From contig JBJHCY010000008.1 of assembly GCA_050486265.1 (NCBI GenBank), forward strand, positions 50,355 to 114,354: a stretch of 64,000 nt of DNA, written 5' to 3'. The DNA is from SLFH01 sp050486265 (lineage in GTDB: Bacteria; Planctomycetota; Phycisphaerae; Phycisphaerales; UBA1924). Positions 48,975-59,800 of the stretch are shown piece after piece. The notes beneath the pieces are model-generated. The model made no database searches, had not been told where the DNA came from, and saw only the letters and a program-made list of their open reading frames with translations. The translations under genes and the position numbers were made by a program. Position 1 is the first letter of the stretch. The number at the start of each line of letters is the position of its first letter.

Positions 48975-51155
48975 ATGACCATCGCGAGAACGATCGCCCT
49001 CGTCCTGCTCCTGTTCTCCCCCGCGGCCATGGCCGACGCCCATTGGGACTCGATCCGGCAAACGGCCGCGGATCGCTTCGGCGACGCTGGGGCGCAGGCC
49101 GCGGCGTTTCTCGCCGAACACCGGCCCGAGCGCGACGCCGACATCGACCCCGAGATCGTGCTCGAAGCCATCGAACTGTCGCTCCGCGCCCGCGAGACCT
49201 ACCCGTGGGCGAAGGAACTGGACGGCGGGCTCTTTTTCAACGATGTGCTGCCCTACGCCGTGCTCGATGAGGAGCGGGCGAGGTCGCGCAGGCGGGTGCA
49301 CGCGCTCGCGGCTCCGATCGTCGAGGGCGCGTCCGACGCGACCGAGGCGGTGCAGGCGCTCAACCGCGAACTCTTCCGCTCCACCGGGGTCCGCTACAGC
49401 ACAGAGCGGCGGCGGGCGAACCAGAACGCGATCGAGACGCTCGATCTCGGGCTCGCCTCGTGCACCGGGCTCTCGATTCTGCTCATCGAGGCGTGCCGCA
49501 GCGTCGGTATCCCGGCGCGGATCGCGGGCGTTGCGAGCTGGCCGGGCTCGGGCGGCAACCACGCGTGGGTCGAGATCCACGACGGGCAGCGCTGGCGGTT
49601 CACCGGCGCCGCCGAGTACGACGCGGGCGGGCTCGACCGCGCATGGTTCGTCGGGCGCGCCCGCTCGACCGTGCCCGGCCACCGGCTGCACGGCGTCTGG
49701 GCGTCCTCGTGGCGGACGACGGGAGACCACTACCCCCTCGCGTGGAACATCCAAGACACCGGCGTGCCGGGGGTGGATGTCACGCCCACATACGCACGCG
49801 CCGGAGCACGCGCAGAGCCCGTGCTGGCGATCAGGCTCTGGTCGTCGCGGGGCGGGCCGAGGCTCGCGGCCGACACGACCATCGAGCACGATGGCAAGAC
49901 CCACACCTCGCGCACCTTCGCCGATCCCGACGACATCAACCGCGTCGCGGAGTTCCCCGCGATCGACGCACGCCCGCTGGCCGTGACGCTGCGTGTCGGC
50001 GGCGCGGCGCGCACCGCGACGCTCGACGAGCGCCACGAGACAGGGCGCGTCATCGAGCTGTACTGGGACGAACTCGGTCTGAGCCGAAAAGAGGCCGAGG
50101 AAGCTGCAAAGAGACTCTGGCGCGAGCACGCAGAGGCGATCGCCGATGCCCGGCGCAAAGAGCTCGAAGCCGGCGTCATCACGCACGGCGAGCACGAGCT
50201 GCGCCTGCTTAAACGCCGTTTCGGCGAGGCGCCCGATGCCGGGCCCTCGCTCTGGATCTCGATGCACGGCGGCGGCGGCACAACCACGGAGGTCAACGAC
50301 CGCCAGTGGCGGAACCAGATCCGTCTGTACGAACCCGAGGAAGGGATCTACATCGCCCCCCGCGCGCCCAGCGATACATGGAACCTCTGGCACAGGCCAG
50401 AGATCGACGCGCTCTTGGGCAGATTGATCGAGTCGGCGATCGTTGTCTGGGGCGTCGATCCTGACCGGGTGTATCTCATGGGGTATTCGGCCGGGGGCGA
50501 CGGGGTGTACCAGCTCGCGCCGCGGATGGCCGATCGATTCGCGGCGGCCGCGATGATGGCCGGCCATCCCAACGACGCGACGCCGCAGGGCCTGCGCAAT
50601 CTCCCCTTCGCGATCTTTATGGGCGAGAACGACGGGGCGTACAACCGCAACACCGTCGCGAAGCAGTGGGGCGGCAAGCTCGCCGAACTGCACGACGCCG
50701 ATCCGGAGGGCTACACGCACCTCGTCCGCATCTACCCCGGTCTGGGCCACTGGATGGAACGGCGCGACGCCGAGGGCGTGCCCTGGATGGCCGAGCACAC
50801 GCGCAACCCATGGCCGAGCCGCGTCCTCTGGCGCCAGGGCAACACGACGCACGAGCGGTTCTACTGGCTCGCGATCGACCCCGAGCACGCCGCACGCGGC
50901 CGCAAGATCATCGCGAGCGTCGAAGGCCAGACAATCACGATCGATTCCGAGGATGTGCCGGCGATCGAGCTGCTGCTCAGCGACGAGCTGCTCGATCTCG
51001 ACAAGCCGGTCAAGGTGATCGCCAACGGACGGAAAGTCTTTGACAGCGTGGTCGTGCGCACAGAAGAAGCAATCCGCCGCTCGATCGAGCTGCGCCCCGA
51101 CCCTCGCATGATCGCGACGGCGACGCTGAGGGTCGAACTACCTTCGCGGGATTGA
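48975..51155 (+). CDS. Exported transglutaminase-like / alpha-beta hydrolase fusion protein
   Basis: A 726-residue protein with a signal peptide (MTIARTIALVLLLFSPAAMA). Residues about 120-230 are a transglutaminase-like domain with the Cys-His-Asp triad: ASCTGLSIL (C163), GGNHAWVEI (H196) and GAAEYDAGG (D216). Residues about 420-610 are an esterase domain like PHB depolymerases: oxyanion-side MHGGGG, the nucleophile GYSAGGDG (Ser near 504) and GLGHWMER (His near 591). A strand-rich linker (about 270-400) may be an Ig-like domain. ATG 48975 lies six bases after TACACT, a leaderless start. The substrates are unknown, presumably extracellular proteins and esters. Confidence 0.85.
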   Translation: MTIARTIALVLLLFSPAAMADAHWDSIRQTAADRFGDAGAQAAAFLAEHRPERDADIDPEIVLEAIELSLRARETYPWAKELDGGLFFNDVLPYAVLDEERARSRRRVHALAAPIVEGASDATEAVQALNRELFRSTGVRYSTERRRANQNAIETLDLGLASCTGLSILLIEACRSVGIPARIAGVASWPGSGGNHAWVEIHDGQRWRFTGAAEYDAGGLDRAWFVGRARSTVPGHRLHGVWASSWRTTGDHYPLAWNIQDTGVPGVDVTPTYARAGARAEPVLAIRLWSSRGGPRLAADTTIEHDGKTHTSRTFADPDDINRVAEFPAIDARPLAVTLRVGGAARTATLDERHETGRVIELYWDELGLSRKEAEEAAKRLWREHAEAIADARRKELEAGVITHGEHELRLLKRRFGEAPDAGPSLWISMHGGGGTTTEVNDRQWRNQIRLYEPEEGIYIAPRAPSDTWNLWHRPEIDALLGRLIESAIVVWGVDPDRVYLMGYSAGGDGVYQLAPRMADRFAAAAMMAGHPNDATPQGLRNLPFAIFMGENDGAYNRNTVAKQWGGKLAELHDADPEGYTHLVRIYPGLGHWMERRDAEGVPWMAEHTRNPWPSRVLWRQGNTTHERFYWLAIDPEHAARGRKIIASVEGQTITIDSEDVPAIELLLSDELLDLDKPVKVIANGRKVFDSVVVRTEEAIRRSIELRPDPRMIATATLRVELPSRD

Positions 51156-51162
51156 CAGCCGC

Positions 51163-52149
51163 TCAAGTCCCCGCGGGCTTCTGCACCTTCGCCAGCATGC
51201 GGCTGAGCTGGAAGATCCAGCCGCCCAGCGACATCACAAGCCAGATGTTCGCCCACGCGATCGGCTCGCGCGTCAGCACGCCCTCGAAGGGCAGCTCCCA
51301 CGCGCTGACCAGCCAGATCCCCGCGAACAGCACGATCGCCGAGCCGGCCATCGCCGTGATCATCGCGGCCGATTTGCCCGGCCTGAACAGCCCGATCAGC
51401 ATCCCCGCGAGCGCCCCCCCGAACGCGCACGCCCCGACGATCATCGCGCCGTCGCGGTCGAGCCGGTCGTGGAAGCCCTTGAGGTCGTGGTAGAGCGCCG
51501 AGGCGAAGCCGCGGATCTGCTCGGCCGACTCGTTGACCACGCCCGCGGCGCCCGTCACCGCCTCGTCGATGCTCTCGACCAGGCGCTGGCGGGCCGCGGC
51601 CCGGTCTTCGTCGCCGTTGTCGGGCATGCCGGGCGACCCGAGGATGCCCAGCACCTCGGCGTACTCGTCCTCGGTGTACCCCGCCTCCTGCATCTGGACC
51701 GCCAGGAGTTCGGCGTCGGCCTCGACCACAGGCCGGTGCTGGACGATGATGAGCGAGAGCAGGAACCCAGCCGCGGCGAACGCGCCGGCCGCCGCACCGA
51801 TCATCGCGATCTTGAACGCCACGATCGAGATCGTCAGCCCGATCACCCCGCCGGCCAGCAATCCGACATGCAGAGCCGGCCATTGGCCGATGTTGTCATC
51901 GCCGATGGCCGCGGCGATCAGCAGCCCGGTCGCCGAACCCAGCACCAGCCCCAGCGAGGCGAACGCAGGCTTGATGAACCTCCCCCCGAACAGCCAGAGC
52001 ATCACCCCCGCCACAACAAGGGCCAGGAGCACGATCTGCGCCTCGGCGGGCAACTGCTTGAGGTGTTCGGAGGCCGATTCGAGCACGGCGGCCGCGCCGG
52101 GCTCTGCCCGGGGAACGGAAAACAGGTGTGAGTAATCCTGATCGCGCAC
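51163..52149 (-). CDS. Multi-helix membrane protein, unknown function
   Basis: A 328-residue protein. The N-terminal 40 residues are soluble, then six or seven hydrophobic helices follow: IVLLALVVAGVMLWLFGGRF, FASLGLVLGSATGLLIAAAI, ALHVGLLAGGVIGLTISIVA and IAMIGAAAGAFAAAGFLLSL in the first half, and GAMIVGACAFGGALAGMLIG and ITAMAGSAIVLFAGIWLVSA after an extended charged region of about 95 residues (HRPVVEADAELLAVQMQEAG onward) that is probably a large loop. The start is GTG 52149 with AGGTGG seven bases upstream. The family is not known. It is convergent with the fusion protein gene, with only seven bases between their stops. Confidence 0.65.
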   Translation of the reverse strand: MRDQDYSHLFSVPRAEPGAAAVLESASEHLKQLPAEAQIVLLALVVAGVMLWLFGGRFIKPAFASLGLVLGSATGLLIAAAIGDDNIGQWPALHVGLLAGGVIGLTISIVAFKIAMIGAAAGAFAAAGFLLSLIIVQHRPVVEADAELLAVQMQEAGYTEDEYAEVLGILGSPGMPDNGDEDRAAARQRLVESIDEAVTGAAGVVNESAEQIRGFASALYHDLKGFHDRLDRDGAMIVGACAFGGALAGMLIGLFRPGKSAAMITAMAGSAIVLFAGIWLVSAWELPFEGVLTREPIAWANIWLVMSLGGWIFQLSRMLAKVQKPAGT

Positions 52150-52250
52150 AGGCGCACCACCTACCCTCGGAGCCGCGCAGCGGCAAGTAACGGTACGGTC
52201 GGCTCGGGACCCGTGCCGACACAAGTCATCCGGCCCGAAGGAGCGATCGG

Positions 52251-53543
52251 TTGGCCAAGAAAGGTCCGAAGAAAACAGATCGACAAGGACAGGGGGGCGC
52301 CTCCTCCGGCAAGCCCGCCCGTTCGGGCGGGTCGGCCAAGAAACTCTCCAAGAAGCCGGCCGATCGGCCGAAGCCGAAGGGCAAAGCCGCGCCGACGGAC
52401 AAGCACGCTCCCACCCCCCAGGAACTGGCGGGGCAGGAAGCCCTCACGGAGCTCCGACGCAAAATCGACCGCATCGACATGCGTTTGGTCAGGCTCCTGA
52501 ATGACCGTGCGTCGTTGGTCGTCGAGGTGGGCAAGAGCAAACGGAACACCGGGGCCCCGATCTACGCGCCCCACCGCGAGGCGGAAGTCCTCGCCAAAGC
52601 CCTCAAGGCCAACACCGGCCCCCTGCCCGACAGGGCGGTGGAGGGGGTGTTCCGGGAGCTGATGAGCGGCAGTTTCGCCATCGAGCAGCCCCTGCGGATC
52701 GGGTATCTGGGGCCGCCCGGATCGTTCAGCCATGCCGCGGCGATGGCCCATTTCGGCTCGTCGGTCTCGTTCGAGGACTTGCGGGAGATCCGGGGCGTTT
52801 TCACCGAGGTGCGCCGGGGGCATGTCGATTACGGGCTGGTGCCGATCGAGAACTCGACGCACGGCGGCGTGGCCGAGGCGCTCGACGCGTTTCTGGAGAC
52901 CGCCGGCGAGGTGACGATCTACGCCGAGGTGCAGCTGGCGGTGCACCTGGCGCTGCTTGCCAACTGCCAGCCGAGCCAGATCCGGCGGGTGCACGCCAAG
53001 CCGGAGGCCTCGGCCCAGTGCCGGACCTGGCTGGCGACGCAGTACCCGCAGGCGGAGGTGCTGGCGGCGGCGAGTTCGAGCCGCGCGGCGATGACCGCGG
53101 CCGAGGAGTGCAAGCTCGCCGAATCGATCGGGGCCGAGCCGGGCTCGGCGGCGGTGGGGCCGGCGCTGGCGGGTGAGCTCTACGGGCTGCGGGTGCTGTT
53201 CGCGGATATCGAAGACAACCCGAACAATGTGACGCGGTTCTTTGTCATCAGCAGGCACCGGGCGATGCGGTCGGGTGACGACAAGACCTCGATCATGTTC
53301 AAGACAGCCGACAAGCCGGGTGCGCTGGTCGATGTGCTGAAAATTTTCTCCGACGCGGGGATCAATCTGGCGCACATCGACAAGCGTCCGAGCGGGCGGA
53401 CGAACTGGGAGTACACCTTCTTTCTGGATATCGAGGGGCACAGGGAGGACGCTCAGCTGGCGTCGGCGCTGGACGAGGTCGAGCGTCACTGCAAGGAGCT
53501 GTCGGTTCTTGGGAGCTACCCCCGATCCAGGCGGATCCTGTAG
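52251..53543 (+). CDS. pheA: Bifunctional chorismate mutase / prephenate dehydratase with basic N-terminal tail
   Basis: A 430-residue protein making phenylpyruvate from chorismate in two steps. A Lys/Pro/Gly-rich tail covers residues 1-55 (KKGPKKTDRQGQGG type). The AroQ chorismate mutase region follows (ALTELRRKIDRIDMRLVRLL to GVFRELMS), then prephenate dehydratase (IGYLGPPGSFSHAAA, VPIENSTHGGVAEALD, VTRFFVISR) and an ACT domain (TADKPGALVDVLKIFSDAGI, then the KRPSGRTNWEYTFF strand), so feedback control by phenylalanine is expected. The start is TTG 52251 with AAGGAG seven bases upstream. Divergent from the membrane protein gene; TACGGT at 52194 may be its -10. Confidence 0.95.
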   Translation: MAKKGPKKTDRQGQGGASSGKPARSGGSAKKLSKKPADRPKPKGKAAPTDKHAPTPQELAGQEALTELRRKIDRIDMRLVRLLNDRASLVVEVGKSKRNTGAPIYAPHREAEVLAKALKANTGPLPDRAVEGVFRELMSGSFAIEQPLRIGYLGPPGSFSHAAAMAHFGSSVSFEDLREIRGVFTEVRRGHVDYGLVPIENSTHGGVAEALDAFLETAGEVTIYAEVQLAVHLALLANCQPSQIRRVHAKPEASAQCRTWLATQYPQAEVLAAASSSRAAMTAAEECKLAESIGAEPGSAAVGPALAGELYGLRVLFADIEDNPNNVTRFFVISRHRAMRSGDDKTSIMFKTADKPGALVDVLKIFSDAGINLAHIDKRPSGRTNWEYTFFLDIEGHREDAQLASALDEVERHCKELSVLGSYPRSRRIL

Positions 53544-53589
53544 GGGAGCGGGCTGGAGGGGGAGGAGAAAAAAACCGGAGCGGGCCTGT

Positions 53590-53619
53590 TTGGCGCGCGG
53601 CGTCGAGTTGTGGTACACT
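53590..53619 (+). promoter_or_regulatory. Promoter of the giant surface protein gene
   Basis: TTGGCG (53590-53595), an 18-base spacer and TACACT (53614-53619). The transcript would start near 53626 and leave a leader of about 260 bases. The leader has GCACGC/GCGTGC and, directly before the ribosome-binding site GAGGAG, a CCCGGC-AGA-GCCGGG hairpin at 53851-53866. The 343-base gap 53544-53886 holds no gene. Confidence 0.5.
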
Positions 53620-53886
53620 CCGGAACAGCGGCACGCGGCGTGCGTACCGCCAAGAGCCCCGGGACCCACCACGCCGGGGCGCGTCGGTGCTTTAGGGGCA
53701 GCCCCCGCTTGCTGCCCGCGAGTCCGTCGCAAGGCACGAGACCCGACCGGAGCGAGATCCTGAGGCATCTTGGCCGCCATAGCGCTTGTGTTTGCGTTGT
53801 GTGAGGCCCGGGTGGGTTGAGGATCTGGCGGCTTTGAAGTAGGTTGTGCCGCCCGGCAGAGCCGGGTGGATGTCCGAGGAGCAGCC

Positions 53887-56800
53887 ATGAACCGTTCTTC
53901 CGCTGTCGTGCGTCCCTATGTTCGCCGGCGCACCCGGTCCGTCGAGAAGCACTCGGCGGGCAGGCTCGCGGCTCTTGCCGGCCGGTCGGCTCGTCCGGCT
54001 GTAGAGCGGCTCGAGCCCCGCCAGCTTCTGTTCACGCTCGAGATCACGCCCGAGAGCGATCTCAACGGGGACGGGATCGGCGTTGCCGCGGTGATCTTCG
54101 GGTACGCGATCCCCTACCTTAATACCAACATCGAGATCGAGGATCCGGACGATCCCGAGATCATCGACGAGGACTTCGGCGAGGAGGCGCCCCGGAACAT
54201 CCCCAGCGGCACCGTCTTTGAGGAGTCGAACCTCCGCGTCCGGCACAACCTCGCCCCCGCGACCGACTCGCGGATCATCGCCCAGATCGGTCCCGACGGT
54301 CCGATCGCGGGCACCGAGACGATGCAGATCATCACCCGCCAGGAAGGGCGGTTCATGTCGTTCGAGTTCCTGGGGGAGGAGTCGGGCCTTCCTCTGGCGA
54401 TGCAGGAGTTCAGCTTTTTCGCCAACCGGGGTGTGAACGCCCAGTTCCAGCCGATCACCGCGTTCGGCCTGCCGTACAACGACATCCGTCTGGAGCTTCG
54501 GTTCGACGGTGAGCTTGTCGATGCGTTCACCGGCACGGCCCTCCGCGATTTCAACATCGGGGGCGACGGGGCGAACATCCCCGCGGGCGTCGGCGAGTTC
54601 TTCTTCAGCGCCGCCGATCCGCGGGTTTCCGGCGTCTTCGACGAGGTCCGCCTTGTCGCGACGGCGAACAACCCCAACCCGTTCCGGCTGGACGACTTCT
54701 CGGCGACGCTCCCGTTCGGCATTTTCAACGAGGTGGTGTCGAGCACGCTCTTCGGCGCAGAGGTCCGGCTGGTCGGCCCGATCGGCGCCCGCGCGACGAT
54801 CACCGATCTGAACCAGAACCCGATTGTCCCCACGATCCGTGTCGGCATTGTCGACAATGTCGTGCTGATCGACCGCGATCTCGACGGTGTCCCGAACTTC
54901 AACGCGGGCATCGGCCGGATCGTGCTGGAGAACACCGATTCGCGCACCAATCTGACGGTGCTTGGCGGCAACATCGAGCAGGGCGAGAACCAGAACGCCT
55001 CGTTCAGCCCGATCGAGCTCCCCGAGGGCATCTACCAGGAAGGCACGGGCGAGGGCGCGTTTATCTACACACGCTCGGAGGACTTCAACGGCATCTTCGA
55101 CCAGTTCGAGCAGGCGGGCTTCGGCTTCGGGTTCACCGCTGACGACGACGGCATCGGCCTGCCCCCCGGCCAGGGCTCGGTCCTCATCGGTTCGCCTTTC
55201 GTGCGCAACCCGGCCTCGACCCAGACCTTCAATCCCGGCGGAGCGGTCCCCGGGATCCCCGTCACCGGCGGCGGGCTTTCGATCAGCGATCCGCTGAGGT
55301 TCAACAACCCGACGCAGGGGATCTTCGTCAACGACGGGTCTTCGATGGGACGCGTGGCGATCCACGGCATCCTGTTCGGTTCGTCGAGGTACACCGGCGC
55401 CGTCGACGAGATCAACATCGGCTACAACATGGGCTCGACGACGGTCGACGGCGACCTCGGCGCGTTCATCGTCGCGGGCGACGCGGGCTTCTATGTCTTC
55501 GAGGACGACGCGACGATCCCGCCCGGCCTGGCGGTCAACGAGGCGTTCAAGACCAACAACGAGCTGGTTGTCGGCCGCTCGCTCGGCGAGTTCATCGCCG
55601 GCGGACGCACGCTGATGGACATCACGGTCGTCGGCGATATCAACGATCCGGCGAACAGGCCGCCGCGCGACATCCTGCGCTACCGCGAGCGTGAGTTCAT
55701 CTGGGCCGTCCCCGAAGGGTCGCAGGTCAACGAGGGCTTTTTCTTCAACGCCTGGGCGGAATTCCAGGTCCGCAACCCGGGTTTCAACGGCTTCGGCAGG
55801 ACCTACTCCGACCAGCCGCTGATGCTGGGCAGTTCGGTGCTCCGCAACGATGTGATCGACGCGGCCGAGTGGGTCGGCTCGCTGGGCACCGCCGTCGAGA
55901 TCAGGGGCGAGGTCGGCTACCGCGACCCCTCGTTCAACACCGCGGTCGATGTGTCGGATGTCTACGGCTTCGCGGTCGACGGGACGACGCCCGTCGTCAT
56001 CCAATCGACGAGTCTCGCGGTCGGCCTCAGAGTCGTGGATTCCGACGGCCGCACGGTGGCGGCCGGAGAGTTCCCGATCCGTGAGATCGGTGACTTCGCG
56101 CAGAGCTTTGTGTTCGAGCCCGATGCGCCGGGTGTGTACTACCTCGTCGTGTACGACCCCGAGACCGCCAACGAGCGGTTTATCGACGGTGTCGCCTACA
56201 CCGTCGCGATCAACGGCATGGCGCCGACGACGCTCGGGTCGGTTCGGAGCGGCGGCGGCACGCCGGCCGAGACCAGCGCGGGTCAGCCCAGTGTTACCGT
56301 GCTGAACGGTTCGTGGGGCGTCCACCGTATCGGCACGGGCTACTACACGCCCGGCGGCGACATCCAGGACCCCGAGGAGATCTTCAACTCCGCAGAGGAG
56401 GAGGCGCGGATCCGCCAGAGCCTCAGGTCGGGGATCTACTCGGTGCAGGGCAGCCTCTACGGCATCTGGACAGGCTCGGACATCGACCCGCAGCAGACCT
56501 TCGGTCAGGTCCGCTACAACATCGGCGGCAACCTCGGCATGCTGCTGACGGGGCGGAGCGAGCTCGGCGGCGACGGCCCGACCCAGGGCGACGCCTCGTT
56601 CCTTTACCTCGATGTCGGCGGCGATGTCGGCACGATCGACATCAGCGGCGGCATCGGCTACCGCCAGCCGATCGACGACGGCGCCAACGAGCTCCGCGGT
56701 GTCGGCATCGTTCTGCGTACCGGGCGCGATCTGGTCGCCAATCCGAGCGCGAACGGCTCGATCGGCATGATCCGAGTCGGCGCGCACATGCACGGCATCG

Positions 56801-59800
56801 GGTCGCGCATCGTGATCCCCGACAACGCGACACTCGGGGCGTTCCTCATCAGCCAGGACATCGACTTCGATCCGAACGAAGAACCCGATGTCGGGATCTT
56901 TGGCGGCTCGATCGATACCGCAAGGACGATCCAGACCGGGGTGAACTCCGATGTCAGGTTTATGGATTTCCCGCGGATCGACCTGGTCGGCGTGCAGACC
57001 GAGCTGCCCATCATCCCCGGCCAGACGCTCGAGCTGACCGACGACCGCGGCGGCAAGGTCAGCATCGGCGTGACCGGCGTGCCCTCGCAGGTCCCCATCG
57101 GCGTCGTCCGGATCATGCCGATCGACAATTCTGTCGGTGTCGCCATCGCGAACATCGAGGTCAACCTCGCCGGCGGGCGGAACCTGAACATCTCCGGCGT
57201 GGGCGGCACCGCCGGCGCCGGCCCCGTCTCGATCGGGCGCATCGACATCACCAACGCCACGCTCCAGAGCAACATCAACATCTCCGGCAACACCGAGATC
57301 GATGTTTATCGCATCGTCCAGACCGGCGGGACCGGGCTGAACCGCATCGCCAACAGTTCGTTCAACGGCGACATCGTCGCCATCGATGTCATCGGCCTCA
57401 ACGAGCTGGAGATCACCCGGGGCAGCCTCGGGCGCACCCAGGTCCCCGCGTGGGGCCCGCGGCTCATCGGCCCGGAGCTGGGCGTCCAGGCCGGGCTGAA
57501 CGACGAGGTCGGCGGCGCGATGGGCATCTCGGCCAACACAATGACGCCGTTCTGGAACGGCAACGCGTTCCGGCCCGTCAACTCGCTGGCCCGCGGCGCT
57601 ACAAACGCCTCCCTTGACGATGTCGGCGGCCCCTTCGGCACTTTCCTCAACGGCGCGGTGATCCGCGGCGGCGATGTCCAGTTCATCCGGGTCGCCCAGC
57701 AGACAGGCGATGTCAGGCTCCAGGGCGCCGGCGCGACGCTCCTCGAACTCCAGGCGAACTCTGATAACGCGACCGTCGCGGATCGGTTCGACGGCATCGT
57801 CGGCGTGATCCACGCACCCAACATCGGCACGGTCGAGATCGGCGACGGCCTCGGTCCGCGCAAGCAGTCGCCGATCGCCACCACAGGCATCTTCGCCGAG
57901 AACGAACTCCAGTCGGTCCAAGGCGGTCGTACGCCCGGCGCCTCCATCCGCAGCGTGATCGCCTCGGCCAACAACTTCACCCCTGCCGAGCCTCCGTTCG
58001 AGTTCGGCGGGATTGAAGAGATCCGCCTCCGAGGCGGCGGCGACTACGACGGCGCACAGATCTATGTCGCCGATTTCGACGCGTTCTGGGAGAACCCGTT
58101 CTTCACGACGGCGGACCTGATCCGCGGCGTGATCGGGCAGGTGACCGGGCAGGACGCCGACTTCTTCCGCTCCAGCATCCTCGCCCTGGAAATGGAGCGG
58201 TTCGACCTGACCAACGGGTTCTTCGATTCGTCGGAAATCTCTCTGCTCAACCGTGGTGACGCCATCCTCGCCACCGGCTTCCGCAATTCGACGCGGACCG
58301 GCACCGACCAGGAGTTCCGCCCCAGCGTCATCACCGTCGGCGGGAACATGCAGCGCATCGAGACCAAGCAGACCACGGGCGTCATGTCCGATCTGCTGAT
58401 CGACATCGTCGGCGATGTCCGCGGGCAGATCTCCGCGGGCACATTCACCCGCGTCGACATCCAGGTCGACGGGCGGATCGAGCGCCTGATCGCCAACAAC
58501 TCCTTCCGAGCCAGCCGCATCAACACCGGCGAGATCCGCCAGTCGATGGCCGTCACCAACGACATCGCGACATCGGAGATCAGGGTCGCGGGCCTGGTCA
58601 ACGCGATCACCGCCGGCGGACGCATCTTCAACAGCGAGTTCACCATCAGCGGCTCCGACGGGCGCTTGAACAACCTCCAGGCCGGCACGGGCTTCAGCGG
58701 CGAGGTGGTCTCGGCCGGGCCCGTCGCCCGTGTCGCCACACTCGCGGGCGACCTCGTTGCCACGATCAGGACCACGACCGAATCAGGCGTTGTCGGCATC
58801 GTCCAGGCCGGGCGGGATCTTGTGCTCAACGCCGACATCGCGGGCGGGGTCAGCCAGCTCGTCGCCGGGCGCCACATCGGGCGCCAGGGCGAGGCGGGCG
58901 TCATCCTTGTTCGCGGCAATCTCTTCTCGCTCTCTGCGCCAAACGGCCAGCTCTACGCCGATGTCCGCGTCGGCGGCACGCTCGGCATCGACACGGTCGT
59001 CGTCCCAGGCGGGACCGTCATCGGCGGGGGCGGCAGCGGACAGGCCGGCGTCACCATCGGCCGCGGCTCCGACCTGCCCGGCAACCGCACCGTCGGCAGC
59101 GGTTCGATCGAGGCCTTCGACCGCATCGGCCGCGTGACGATCAACGGCGACTTCGGCGGCAACATCATCAGCCACTCGCGCGGCATCCAGAACATCACCA
59201 TCAACAACGGCTCGCTGTTCCAGGGGCGCATGATCGCCGCGTACGACGGCAGCATCGAGTCGCTCACGATCAACAACGGCTCGCTCCTCGGCAGCGTCCA
59301 CGCCGGGCTCGACATCGTCTCGCTGGTCGTCACCGCCGGCAACAATGTGTTCGGCAATGTCGGCGTGAACCAGAACTTCTCGCCGTCGGAGCCGTTCGAC
59401 AACTTCCGCGGCCAGCTCCCCACCGGCACCTCCAACACGGCCCAGATCGACGGTCCCCAGATCCACGCCGGACGCAACATCGTGAACATCACGATCTCCG
59501 GTCAGGTGTGGGAGTCGGGCTTCTACGCCGGCGAGCGGATCCAGCAGATCAACATCGGGATGGGTGTCCTGGCCGACTCTGGCACCAGGGGCACGCGGGG
59601 CGCGAGCTACTTCGCCGCAGGCGACCGTGTCGGCGGGATCAACATCGCCGGGAACGCGATCGATGTGCTCTTCGCCGCGGGTGTCTTCGACCTCGGTTTC
59701 AACAACCGTCCGGGCGGGGTCGGCCCCGACGCCGACACCGTTCGCGCCGGCGTGATCGACGGCGTTTCGATCGGCGGCAACACCAACAATGTCGACTTCG

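Noticed and set aside
53692..57921. A 1409-codon open frame on the minus strand opposite the surface protein gene
   Set aside because: It is Arg/Asp/Val-rich without any domain, and long antisense frames are expected in high-GC coding DNA. The plus-strand protein has the LEPR motif, a ribosome-binding site and a terminator.
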